23,217 bases of DNA from the NCBI GenBank assembly GCA_964406575.1, contig CAYOSH010000050.1, positions 1 through 23,217 on the forward strand, given 5' to 3'. This document shows, in pieces, positions 7,769 through 15,486 of this stretch. The notes beneath the pieces are model-generated. The model was not told the DNA's origin, made no database searches, and saw nothing but the letters and a program-made list of their open reading frames with translations. The DNA is from WTAW01 sp964406575 (GTDB taxonomy: Bacteria > Acidobacteriota > Aminicenantia > Aminicenantales > Aminicenantaceae). Position numbers and translations under genes: made by a program. How positions within the stretch are numbered: the first letter of the stretch is position 1; every line of letters begins with the position of its first letter.

Positions 7769-8640
7769 TGAGGAAGCGTCTGTCGGAGTTCGATATTTAC
7801 CGATGGACGGTTAGCTTCCTGGACAGGATCAAGGAAGTCAAAACATCCCAGGCGGAAAGGGAGCACAAAAAATTGGAAGGGAGGTGGAAAGATAAACTTT
7901 TCCAGGATTTCCTCGATGCTGAGAATCGGCTTTTACTCCTGAATTATGACGGCACTCTAGTGCCGTTTTCCCCGGATCCTGATCAGGCTGTCCAGGACGC
8001 GGGAATGCGCCGGATATTGAAAAAACTGGCCGCTGGCAGTCACACGGAACTGGTGGTCCCGAGCGGCCGAAGCCGGAAATCTCTGGGGAGCCGACTGGGA
8101 AATATCGACTGCGGCCTGGTCGCAGAACACGGATCCTGGATCAAAAAAGATGCTGTCACCGACTGGCAGAGGCTGGATAGGCTGTCCGGCAACGGGATTG
8201 AGCTTTTAAAACCCGTTTTCCGGGACTATGAAGTCCGGGTTCCCGGATCTCTGATTGAAGAGAAGGAACACGGGATCGCCTGGCACTACCGCAAAGCCGA
8301 CCCAGAACTGGGGCGCCTGAGGGCCAACGAGCTGTTCGATTACCTCAGCGAATATCTGGCCAACACAGACTTTCATGTGATGCAGGGGAACAAAGTGATC
8401 GAAGTGCGGACTTCGGGAGTGGACAAAGGACATGCGGTTTCATCCTGGCTGTCGATGAAGACATGGGATTTTATCCTCGCTCTGGGGGATGACTGGACCG
8501 ATGAAGACCTGTTCAAAGCCGTGCCTTCCGATTCCTATACCGTCAAAGTGAGCTACGGCCCATCCAGCGCCCGTTTCTATCTCGAATCTCCACAGTCCAT
8601 CAAGAAATTGCTCCTGAAACTCTCCCAGTTATCCCCCTGA
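7759..8640 (+). CDS. otsB: OtsA C-terminal tail fused to OtsB (trehalose-6-phosphatase) domain, nucleophile lost
   Basis: This 293-residue frame is the rest of a bifunctional OtsAB. Residues 1-40 are the end of the synthase (MRKRLSEFDIYRWTVSFLDR). From about residue 55 a HAD-type trehalose-6-phosphate phosphatase domain follows. HAD motif I should read DxDGT, but here it is NYDGT (Asn62, Asp64), so the aspartate that forms the phospho-enzyme is missing. The other motifs are present: SGRSRKSL (motif II), SGVDKGHAV (motif III lysine) and LGDDWTDEDLF (motif IV). The frame starts at an ATG overlapping the stop of the N-terminal piece by ten bases, so reinitiation is possible. Even if made, the protein is predicted to be inactive. 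It is best read as the second half of a pseudogene. Confidence 0.8.
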   Translation: MALMRKRLSEFDIYRWTVSFLDRIKEVKTSQAEREHKKLEGRWKDKLFQDFLDAENRLLLLNYDGTLVPFSPDPDQAVQDAGMRRILKKLAAGSHTELVVPSGRSRKSLGSRLGNIDCGLVAEHGSWIKKDAVTDWQRLDRLSGNGIELLKPVFRDYEVRVPGSLIEEKEHGIAWHYRKADPELGRLRANELFDYLSEYLANTDFHVMQGNKVIEVRTSGVDKGHAVSSWLSMKTWDFILALGDDWTDEDLFKAVPSDSYTVKVSYGPSSARFYLESPQSIKKLLLKLSQLSP

Positions 8641-9060
8641 TTGGTTTACGGAAGCTTACAGAGTTTTTGAATCATCGTAAAATGTTCTGGATTTGGATGA
8701 AGATGAATCTATGGCATTTGGGTAGGAATCTAAAAATTCATTCCCGGGCGTCCTGCGGCAACAAAAAAAGCAAGATGTTCCGCTTAAATCATGGGTTTAA
8801 AAAAAGATGAGGATTGATGGGACCGGGTGCTCATGTTAAAATACAAAAAAGATTCTCCCTTAAAGAAGGGGCAATGGACAACAATCCTGCCTATGACAGG
8901 TTTTATGCTGTAAGTATCATATTGAAGTGGTGCTTTATCGAAAAAAATGATTTAAGATCTAAAAGATGAAGAGAATTTTCCCGGACAGAACACCGGAAAA
9001 TCCTTCTGTACAGCGGGTCCGTCCTGGATGAGCCGTTGGCCCTAAGGAAAGGAAATTGAC
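8641..9060. other. Intergenic region before the kinase-regulator operon
   Basis: About 420 bp without a gene I can support. It contains short hairpins, the better one at 8975-9001, two isolated GTCCTG half-sites without the matching right half, and no convincing -24/-12 element. A conventional promoter for the kinase gene presumably lies here but could not be pinpointed. Confidence 0.5.
8975..9001 (+). promoter_or_regulatory. Hairpin in the histidine kinase leader
   Basis: ATTTTCCCGG and CCGGAAAAT can pair over nine base pairs with one bulged C and an eight-base loop, about 60 bp before the kinase start codon. No T-run follows, so it is not a plain terminator. It may be a leader structure or an operator. 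Confidence 0.3.
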
Positions 9061-11376
9061 ATGACCGACATTCTGAGAATCCTGCTGGTGGAGGATAACG
9101 AAGCCGATGCTGTGCTTCTGTTGCGGGAGCTGGAAAATGGAGGATTTCAATTTCAGCGCCAACGTGTGGAGACGCGGGAAAGTTTGGTTTCTGCACTGGA
9201 AGCCCAGGATTGGGACATCACCATATCCGAATCTGTGCTTCCTGGATTTTCCGGGATGGATGCCTTAAAAATGGTTAAAGAACTCAAGCCGGATTTGCCT
9301 TTCATTATGATCTCGGCAAAAATGGATGAGGGAAACGTTATAGAGACATTAAAAGCCGGAGCCCAAGATTATGTCATGAAGGACAGGCTCTTCCGCCTTT
9401 GTCCTGCTGTCGAACACGCCCTCCAATACCAGGATTTTTATATCGAAAAGAAAGAAGCGGAGATAGAGTTGCAGAAAGTTGTGTCCCGTTATCACCTTCT
9501 TGCCGAGAACATAACGGATATTATCTGGACAACGGACCTGGAGCGGAAATTCACCTTTGTCAGCCCTTCCATTACGCATGTTTTGGGATACCGCATCGAG
9601 GATCTCATAGGAACAAAATTGGATGACTTGCTTTTGCCCCGGGGTTCCCGGATGATCGACCGGATGATAAAAAACTTAGTTGTTCCATCGGAAGGACAAG
9701 ATAAGAATTCGATTGGGATAAAAGATACTTTGGATATGGAAGTCCGCCGTAAGAACGGCCAGCCTTTCTGGATGGAGACCAAGGTTGTAATTCTGTCCGG
9801 CGCTAGAGGCAGGCCTTCAGGAATCCTGGGCGTATCCCGAAATGTCACTGACCGCAAGGAAAAGGAAAAAGAAATCGCCCTGCTCGCTCTGGCTTTCAAG
9901 CAACTCGGCGAAGGTGTCGTTATTACCGATGAGAAGGGGATCATCCAGTATGTCAATGAATCCTTCAAGAAACACAGCGGCTTCTCCCGCCAGAAATTCA
10001 TAGGAAAATCTCTCAAAACGCTGGATTCCCGCTCGGATACGAATCATCACCATCGGGATTTTTCCTACGCTTTACTGAAGAGAAAGCCATGGAAAGGCCA
10101 GCTTAGGAGACAGAAAAAAGATGGCTCCTTTTATCATGCCGACATCTCTCTTTACCCTGTGAATGATGAGGACCACAAGATCATCAACTTCGTTTATATC
10201 GAGAGGGATATCACCCAAGAGCTTATGCTCCAGGCCAAGCTTATCGAGATGCAGAAGATGGAGGCATTGGGAACACTAGCGGGTGGTATTGCTCACGATT
10301 TCAATAACATCCTTATGCCTATCATCGTCAACTCCGAAATGCTTCTCTGGGATTCCGGTCGAGACGATCCCCAAAATGTGTATATCGATCAAATCCTGGA
10401 GGCGGCCAAAAGGGGAAAAGAGCTGGTCAAGCAGATAATTTCCTACAGCCGGAGAAGCTCCGTGGAGAAAAAAACCATTGATATTGTTCCCTTGATAAAA
10501 GAATCGGTGAGCTTTCTCCACGCGTCTTTGCCCTCCACCATAAAAATCGATCCGGAGTTCAAGGTCGATAAGGCCCCAATAGAGGGGAATCCCACCCAAA
10601 TCCATCAGGTGCTCATGAACCTATTCACCAACGCAGCAGATGCCATGGACGGTGAAGGACGCATAAAGATCACGCTGGAGCAAACTGATTTTAATGATGA
10701 AGAGATGTTCCACGATGTCCGGTTGGGAGTCTGTCCTTGTGTGCGAGTTTCGATATCGGATTCTGGGCCGGGAATAGCACCGGATATCATGGAAAAAATA
10801 TTCGATCCCTTTTTCAGCACTAAAGATCCTGGTAAGGGAGTAGGGATGGGGCTTTCGGTAGCCCGGAGGATCGTTCACGATCACGGAGGCACAATAACCG
10901 TGGACAAAGAACCGGATAAAGGCGCCACCTTTCATGTCCATCTGCCTCTCTCCGAGGAGAGACTTCCGGCAATTGATGAACAAGCGGGCGCCTTGGAGGG
11001 CGGGGGGGAGCACATACTTCTGGTGGACGATGAAATCCCGGTGGTGGAGAGCATCCAGAATATGCTGCGAAAGCTGGGCTACACAGTGACTGGAGTGACC
11101 TCCGGCGAGGAGGCTCTGGATATCATCAACGCCCGGTCCGATGCGGTCGATTTAGTTGTCACCGATCAAACCATGCCCGGTTTGACAGGGGACCAATTGT
11201 CCAGAGAAATTGAACGCATCCGCCCGGATCTCCCGTTGATTCTGATGACCGGATTCAGCGAATCCATCTCTCCAGAGGAATCGGAGAATCTTGGAATCGA
11301 TGCGTTTGTAATGAAACCCGTCAGCACCAAAACAATGGCCGCGACTATCCGCAGGGTGCTTGACAGAAAGAAGTGA
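9061..11376 (+). CDS. Hybrid sensor histidine kinase (REC-PAS-PAS-HisKA-HATPase-REC)
   Basis: A 771-residue cytoplasmic kinase with no membrane segment. In order: receiver domain (about 1-125), PAS with PAC (about 142-265), second PAS (about 275-395), HisKA with the phospho-acceptor His412 in GGIAHDFNN, HATPase (N-box NLFTNAADAMDG, G1 SDSGPGI, FDPFFSTK, G2 GVGMGLSVA; about 500-630), and a C-terminal receiver (about 650-771) with Asp702 in VVTDQTMPG. In the first receiver the acidic pair Glu11/Asp12 is kept, but the acceptor position is Glu57 (ISESVLPG where ISDxxLPG is usual), which cannot be phosphorylated in the normal way. GGAAAGGAAA stands just before the ATG at 9061. The response regulator gene follows 4 bp after the stop, so the two form an operon. 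The PAS domains suggest an internal redox or ligand signal; the signal itself is unknown. Confidence 0.9.
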   Translation: MTDILRILLVEDNEADAVLLLRELENGGFQFQRQRVETRESLVSALEAQDWDITISESVLPGFSGMDALKMVKELKPDLPFIMISAKMDEGNVIETLKAGAQDYVMKDRLFRLCPAVEHALQYQDFYIEKKEAEIELQKVVSRYHLLAENITDIIWTTDLERKFTFVSPSITHVLGYRIEDLIGTKLDDLLLPRGSRMIDRMIKNLVVPSEGQDKNSIGIKDTLDMEVRRKNGQPFWMETKVVILSGARGRPSGILGVSRNVTDRKEKEKEIALLALAFKQLGEGVVITDEKGIIQYVNESFKKHSGFSRQKFIGKSLKTLDSRSDTNHHHRDFSYALLKRKPWKGQLRRQKKDGSFYHADISLYPVNDEDHKIINFVYIERDITQELMLQAKLIEMQKMEALGTLAGGIAHDFNNILMPIIVNSEMLLWDSGRDDPQNVYIDQILEAAKRGKELVKQIISYSRRSSVEKKTIDIVPLIKESVSFLHASLPSTIKIDPEFKVDKAPIEGNPTQIHQVLMNLFTNAADAMDGEGRIKITLEQTDFNDEEMFHDVRLGVCPCVRVSISDSGPGIAPDIMEKIFDPFFSTKDPGKGVGMGLSVARRIVHDHGGTITVDKEPDKGATFHVHLPLSEERLPAIDEQAGALEGGGEHILLVDDEIPVVESIQNMLRKLGYTVTGVTSGEEALDIINARSDAVDLVVTDQTMPGLTGDQLSREIERIRPDLPLILMTGFSESISPEESENLGIDAFVMKPVSTKTMAATIRRVLDRKK

Positions 11377-11380
11377 GATC

Positions 11381-12790
11381 ATGGCAAAAGTGTTAATTGC
11401 TGACGACGACAAAATGGTTTGTCGGTCTATCACGGAAGTGGTCAACCGGCTGGGGCATGATGCCCATTCCGAGGGATCTCTCAAAGACTTATTGCACCGG
11501 CTTCAGTCCGAGGAATTCGACCTCGTTTTTCTCGATGTCCGGATGCCCGACGGAAACGGCTTGGACGTTCTTCCTGAGATTCTGGAACATCCCGATCCTC
11601 CCGAAGTTATTATCATTACCGGATTCGGGGATTCTGACGGCGCAGAGATGGCCATCAAGAGCGGTGCCTGGGATTATATCACGAAACCCCTGTCTGCCAA
11701 TGAAATCAGACTTCTGGTCGAGCGTGCCCTCCAGTACAGAAAAGAGAGAAAAGCAGCCTCCTCCCCCGTTGCCTTGAAAAGGGATGGGATCATAGGGAAA
11801 AGCCCCCAAATTTCCACAGCGCTGGATGTGATGGCTCAAGCGGCCGGGAGCGATGCGAACGTTTTGATCACCGGAGAAACGGGAACCGGAAAGGAACTTT
11901 TTGCCTGGGCCGTGCACGAGAACAGCCGGAGAATGAATAAGAACTTTGTGGTCGTGGATTGCGCCTCTCTTCCCGAAACACTGGTGGAAAGCGTCCTTTT
12001 CGGACACCGGAAAGGCGCTTATACTGGAGCGGACAGATCTCAGGAAGGACTCATCAAACAGGCCGACAAGGGGACCCTCTTTCTCGACGAGGTGGGCGAG
12101 CTGCCGGTTTCCATCCAAAAATCCTTTCTTCGAGTGTTGCATGAGCGAAAGTTCAGGCCGGTGGGAGGCAATCAAGAGATCCGAAGTGACTTCAGGTTGG
12201 TGGCCGCCACGAACCGGGATCTTGAAAATCAGGTGAAAAAAGGCAGGTTCCGTGAGGACCTGCTTTTCCGGCTGAGGACACTGGTGATTGACCTTCCCCC
12301 TCTCAGGGCTATTCGCGGAGATATGAGAGAGCTCGTCCTCCATTATCTGGACAAACTCTGTAGCCGCTACGGGACTGAAATCAAAGGAATTTCTCCCGGT
12401 TTCTGGCAAGTCCTTCAATGCTATGAATGGCCGGGTAATGTCAGGGAACTGGTTCAGGCCCTTGAACGGTCCATCGTGACCGCCCAGGATGAGCCCACTC
12501 TTTTCCCAAAGCATTTGCCCCAGCATATCCGGATCGAAGTGGCCAAGAGTTCTCTCGACGCCAACGTGGCGCTTTTCCGAAAAGGGGAAGGCATGACCGG
12601 ATCCGGGTCCGACCTCCCGAAGATCCAGGAAGTCCGTGACAGAATTGTTGCCGAAGCGGAGAGGAAATACCTGGACGAACTCATAAAAATCACCGGAAAG
12701 GACATCCGCGAGGCCTGTGCCATATCCGGCCTGTCCCGGTCTCGCCTCTACACTCTCTTAAAAAAATACAATATTACAGTTTCTCGCTAG
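11381..12790 (+). CDS. Sigma-54-dependent response regulator, NtrC family
   Basis: A 469-residue enhancer-binding protein. The receiver domain (about 1-120) has Asp52 in FLDVRMPDGNG and the acidic pair at ADDD. The AAA+ domain (about 140-375) has Walker A GETGTGKE from residue 165, the sigma-54 contact loop as GAYTGA (212-217, a common variant of GAFTGA), Walker B LFLDE with Asp236/Glu237, and a sensor region with ATNRDL. A Fis-type helix-turn-helix ends the protein (KDIREACAISGLSRSRLYTLLKKYNI, about 440-465). The ATG at 11381 (MAKVLIADDDK) is preferred to the upstream GTG at 11360, which lies inside the kinase gene. It is the likely partner of the preceding kinase. Directly after its stop lies an array of three inverted repeats and a -24/-12 promoter, which suggests it activates the following orf134-glgC operon and perhaps the other sigma-54 promoters in this window. 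Confidence 0.92.
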   Translation: MAKVLIADDDKMVCRSITEVVNRLGHDAHSEGSLKDLLHRLQSEEFDLVFLDVRMPDGNGLDVLPEILEHPDPPEVIIITGFGDSDGAEMAIKSGAWDYITKPLSANEIRLLVERALQYRKERKAASSPVALKRDGIIGKSPQISTALDVMAQAAGSDANVLITGETGTGKELFAWAVHENSRRMNKNFVVVDCASLPETLVESVLFGHRKGAYTGADRSQEGLIKQADKGTLFLDEVGELPVSIQKSFLRVLHERKFRPVGGNQEIRSDFRLVAATNRDLENQVKKGRFREDLLFRLRTLVIDLPPLRAIRGDMRELVLHYLDKLCSRYGTEIKGISPGFWQVLQCYEWPGNVRELVQALERSIVTAQDEPTLFPKHLPQHIRIEVAKSSLDANVALFRKGEGMTGSGSDLPKIQEVRDRIVAEAERKYLDELIKITGKDIREACAISGLSRSRLYTLLKKYNITVSR

Positions 12791-12811
12791 GAATATTCCG
12801 GCACAATTTTG

Positions 12812-12866
12812 TCCCATTCCGCAGGACATGTCTTGTTCGATAGAATCCGTCCTGCCCCGCAAAACA
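12812..12866. promoter_or_regulatory. Array of three putative enhancer-binding sites
   Basis: Three 17-bp inverted repeats start at 12812 (GTCCCATTCCGCAGGAC), 12831 (GTCTTGTTCGATAGAAT) and 12850 (GTCCTGCCCCGCAAAAC). The step is exactly 19 bp each time. The array lies 84-138 bp before the -24 element at 12950, the usual place for sigma-54 activator sites, and 22 bp after the stop codon of an NtrC-type regulator gene. Confidence 0.6.
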
Positions 12867-12949
12867 ATTTTTACGATAGGGTTGAATCAAAGATCGAATA
12901 ATATATGGGAAGAGTGATTTTTAAGCGTAATAATACGTTGATTTTATGT

Positions 12950-12965
12950 TGGCACGTTTCTTGTT
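12950..12965 (+). promoter_or_regulatory. Sigma-54 (-24/-12) promoter of orf134-glgC
   Basis: TGGCACGTTTCTTGTT has a perfect -24 block and a -12 block TTGT in place of TTGC, at the correct spacing. The -12 element ends 21 bp before the ATG at 12987, leaving room for only a very short leader with GGAGGG. Confidence 0.7.
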
Positions 12966-12986
12966 ATTCACTTTTTGGAGGGATAG

Positions 12987-13391
12987 ATGGGAGTGGATGA
13001 AATCTCTCCTGAGAGTCGTGAAATGGAAATTCTTTTTTATTATTCGATGGCCGATAGAACCGGAAATAAAATGCTGCAAATGATGGAAAAATTGACCGAC
13101 CAGGTCCGTGTTCGTGTTTTTCGCAATTGGAAGATCTTTTCTGAAGAACTCATGAGTCCCCGGGGGGATAGCGCCGTTGCGGTCGTTTTGATATCTCGAA
13201 GAGAAGAACTGCTGGATGCTGTCTCCATTCGGGACCTCATCCATGAATACCGGCTGGTTCTGATTCTTCCCGATAAGGAAGAGGGTACCGTTTCCTTGGG
13301 CCACAGCCTGAGGCCCAATTTTATGACATACAGGATGGAAGATCTTCGGGAGCTGGAGATCGTTTTGAAAAAAATGCTTCACCTGGGTTAG
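12987..13391 (+). CDS. Uncharacterised 134-residue protein, possibly receiver-like
   Basis: I do not recognise the family. The protein is soluble, with no signal peptide or membrane segment. The secondary-structure pattern alternates strands and helices: ILFYYS near residue 15, a helix ending near 40, VRVRVF, AVAVVLIS near 68-75, LVLILPD near 90-96, and a C-terminal helix LRELEIVLKKML. This would suit a degenerate receiver or similar alpha/beta fold, but no acidic triad or phospho-acceptor is visible at the usual places. GGAGGG six bases before the ATG fixes the start. It is the first gene after a sigma-54 promoter, with glgC starting 44 bp downstream, so a role linked to glycogen metabolism or its control is likely but inferred only from position. 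Confidence 0.7.
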   Translation: MGVDEISPESREMEILFYYSMADRTGNKMLQMMEKLTDQVRVRVFRNWKIFSEELMSPRGDSAVAVVLISRREELLDAVSIRDLIHEYRLVLILPDKEEGTVSLGHSLRPNFMTYRMEDLRELEIVLKKMLHLG

Positions 13392-13435
13392 AAAATCCGC
13401 TCTCCGAAGTCCATACCTTGGATATGGAGTGGGTG

Positions 13436-14749
13436 ATGTTCATTCAAAACGATTTGATGGGAATAGGGGAGAGGACAAAGTTTTCAGGCATCTGGAATTA
13501 TGAGTCTCCCTCCGGGAGTAAACTGCTGGCCATGGTCCTTGCGGGGGGAAGAGGCAAACGGCTCTATCCGCTGACCGGGCATCGTTCCAAGCCGGCGATG
13601 CCCTTCGGAGGCTCCTGCAGGCTCATTGATTTTGCCCTGAGTAACCTAGTGAACTCGGGTGTCAACGAGATTTACGTCCTGACACAGTACAAATCTCACT
13701 CCCTCCAGAGGCACCTGCAGCAGGGATGGTCTCTCACTCATCACATGAACGGATATCTTTTGATGGCAGTCCCTCCCCAGATGAGGGGGCGGGAGACCTG
13801 GTATCTGGGGACCGCAGACGCTGTTTACCAGAATATAGGGTTGATCAGGAACAAGAACCCGGAGCTGGTCCTGGTGTTCGGTTCGGACCATGTTTATTCC
13901 ATGAACGTGCGTTCCATGATTTTTGATCATCTGGAGAACAAGGCGGATGTGACCATAGCCGCTAATCTCATGCCGGTCGCACAGTGCTCCATGTTCGGCA
14001 CGGTGGCTGTGGACCGGAATTGGAGGGTGGTCGGATTCGAAGAAAAGGTCAGGAATCCCACAACTATCCCCGAAATTCCAGGCCAGGCTCTGGTATCCAT
14101 GGGTAATTATGTGTTTAATTCAAGGGTGCTTCTGGAAGAGCTGGAGGCGGATGCTCGGGATGAGAAGAGCACTCATGATTTCGGCAGGGATATCTTGCCT
14201 AAGATTTTCAAAAAAAGACGGGTGTTTGCATACGATTTCAGGTTGAATCAACTGCCCGGAATCGATAGGCCGCTTGCCTACTGGCGGGATGTGGGAACCA
14301 TCGAGAGCTACTATTTGTCCAATATGGACTTGATCAATCCTCTTTCGCACATGTCTCTCAACAATCCCCTGTGGCCGGTCAGGTCTGTCAAATACAACGG
14401 AATGCCCCTCAAGGTGACGGAAAGTCTGTCCGGAAAGCCAGGATGCATAGAGAACTCGGTCATCGGAGGCTCGGTCGTCATAACCGGAGGATACGTCAGA
14501 AATTCCATTCTCGGGAATAATGTCATTATCGGCGCCGACGCCGAGGTCCGGGATTCGGTTATCCTGGGAAACGTTGTGATCAAAGATAGGGCGCGGGTGA
14601 GAAGAGCGATCATCGACCACGGAAACGTCATCGGAGAAGGTGAGAGAATCGGGTTTGACGGAGGCTCGGACGCGCAGCGCTTCTTTATGGATATCTCAGG
14701 GATCGTGGTTCTTCCCCATAAAAACACCGACTTATTCCCTCATATTTGA
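13436..14749 (+). CDS. glgC: Glucose-1-phosphate adenylyltransferase (ADP-glucose pyrophosphorylase)
   Basis: GlgC makes ADP-glucose from ATP and glucose 1-phosphate, the committed step of bacterial glycogen synthesis. The 437-residue protein has the nucleotide-binding signature AMVLAGGRGKRLYPLT (about residues 33-48), SKPAMPFGGSCRLIDFALSN, LGTADAVYQN and GSDHVYSM. It ends in a left-handed beta-helix with hexapeptide repeats (from about residue 340 onward, IENSVIGGSVVITGGYVRNS). Length is normal, with an N-terminal extension of about 30 residues. The ATG at 13436 has GGAG seven bases upstream; an ATG at 13424 is an alternative. It appears intact. It is the second gene behind the sigma-54 promoter at 12950, so glycogen synthesis is probably switched on by an NtrC-type activator. 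No glgA or glgB is in the window. Confidence 0.93.
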   Translation: MFIQNDLMGIGERTKFSGIWNYESPSGSKLLAMVLAGGRGKRLYPLTGHRSKPAMPFGGSCRLIDFALSNLVNSGVNEIYVLTQYKSHSLQRHLQQGWSLTHHMNGYLLMAVPPQMRGRETWYLGTADAVYQNIGLIRNKNPELVLVFGSDHVYSMNVRSMIFDHLENKADVTIAANLMPVAQCSMFGTVAVDRNWRVVGFEEKVRNPTTIPEIPGQALVSMGNYVFNSRVLLEELEADARDEKSTHDFGRDILPKIFKKRRVFAYDFRLNQLPGIDRPLAYWRDVGTIESYYLSNMDLINPLSHMSLNNPLWPVRSVKYNGMPLKVTESLSGKPGCIENSVIGGSVVITGGYVRNSILGNNVIIGADAEVRDSVILGNVVIKDRARVRRAIIDHGNVIGEGERIGFDGGSDAQRFFMDISGIVVLPHKNTDLFPHI

Positions 14750-14778
14750 GAGTGAAGAATTGGAGGAAGGTTAGATCA

Positions 14779-14997
14779 ATGAATATCAGAAACCTGTTTT
14801 GTAATTGTGAAGATCGGATATTCGGCCAATGTGAGAACAACCTGGTCAATATGACACATCCCAGTCCTGAGGATTTTGTCTTGCACCCCCTCAGATCAAC
14901 GGGAACAGAGTATAGGACGCTGTTTGTAAGAAGTACGACATTCCTCTCTAGATCTTCCAGCAAAAATGTCTCGTCTGCCTCAGGGTGTTTCTTATGA
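14779..14997 (+). CDS. Small uncharacterised open frame after glgC
   Basis: A 72-residue frame starting at ATG 14779 after GGAGG (14761-14765). Its N-terminus has closely placed cysteines (FCNCEDRIFGQCEN), and the last 25 residues are Ser-rich and look like out-of-frame reading. I do not recognise a family. It overlaps by four bases a second small frame that starts at 14994. It may be a real small protein, or the upper part of a frameshifted gene. Confidence 0.35.
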   Translation: MNIRNLFCNCEDRIFGQCENNLVNMTHPSPEDFVLHPLRSTGTEYRTLFVRSTTFLSRSSSKNVSSASGCFL

Positions 14998-15107
14998 CTC
15001 CAGACACATCTTATTACGAGGTCGATTCGCTGGGAATTTACAACTATGTGTGTAAAGACCGCAAACGGAAGCTTTACAAGTATACCTTTTTAAATCCAGA
15101 GAGATAA
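14994..15107 (+). CDS. Small frame with a damaged zinc-ribbon look
   Basis: A 37-residue frame (MTPDTSYYEVDSLGIYNYVC at the start). The same frame is open back to 14952 and adds QKCLVCLRVFL, so that a CxxC pair would be followed about 30 residues later by CKDR, where a second CxxC would be expected. It ends in LYKYTFLNPER just where the gap fragment on the other strand begins. I read it as a possible remnant of a small zinc-ribbon protein; the family is unknown. Confidence 0.3.
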   Translation: MTPDTSYYEVDSLGIYNYVCKDRKRKLYKYTFLNPER

Positions 15108-15428
15108 CCTGTCAGCTTCTTTTTTTGTGAAAACGCCCGTGCATTCGAACACCAGGGCAACCTCCATCTCTTTCCACGGAAGCTGAGTAGGATCTTTTTC
15201 CTGGAGAACTTTAATTTTTTGTCCGTCGACTATCAGATGATCCCTCTCAGTGACAACGTTCCTCTCATATCTTCCGTACGCGGAGTCGTACCTCAGGAGA
15301 TAAACCAGGTTGTCCAGGGGAACCAGGTCGTTGATCGCAGTCAGCTCCAGAGCAGGCTCTTCTATGATAATTTTTAATGCGGCCCTGCCGATTCGTCCCA
15401 GGCCGTTGATGGCCACTTTGTGTGTCAT
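15090..15428 (-). pseudogene. gap: N-terminal fragment of glyceraldehyde-3-phosphate dehydrogenase
   Basis: The minus-strand frame begins MTHKVAINGLGRIGRAALKI, the NAD-binding Rossmann start of type I GAPDH, and continues with LTAINDLVPLDNLVYLLRYD, the segment SAYGRYERNV, and VFECTGVFTKKEAD. It then turns to RLSLWI and stops. Only about 107 of the usual 330-340 residues are homologous; the catalytic Cys region and whole C-terminal domain are absent. The ATG at 15428 is the true start because GGAGG lies seven bases upstream; a longer frame starts at 15443 within that ribosome-binding site. It has its own sigma-54 promoter. Homology ends at about 15108, next to the end of an opposing small frame, so a deletion or rearrangement boundary lies there. 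It should be inactive. Confidence 0.85.
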
Positions 15429-15470
15429 GCGTTTTTCCTCCATGTTTTAGAATGTAACGGTACAATATTC

Positions 15471-15486
15471 AGCAAAACGCATGCCA
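15471..15486 (-). promoter_or_regulatory. Sigma-54 (-24/-12) promoter of gap fragment
   Basis: On the minus strand the sequence is TGGCATGCGTTTTGCT: -24 TGGCATG, four bases, -12 TTGCT, with ten bases between GG and GC. It is one of the best -24/-12 matches in the window. The gap start codon is about 43 bp downstream. Confidence 0.72.

Noticed and set aside
8712..8730. TGGCATTTGGGTAGGA as a -24/-12 promoter for the kinase
   Set aside because: The -12 block does not fit, and the kinase start is over 300 bp away.
8751..9035. Two GTCCTG half-sites upstream of the kinase gene
   Set aside because: The right half CRGRAC is missing at the needed five-base spacing in both, and no -24/-12 element is near.
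11489..12526. Long minus-strand frame of 345 codons inside the regulator gene
   Set aside because: It lies wholly opposite a clear NtrC-family gene and shows no domain of its own; a codon-bias shadow.
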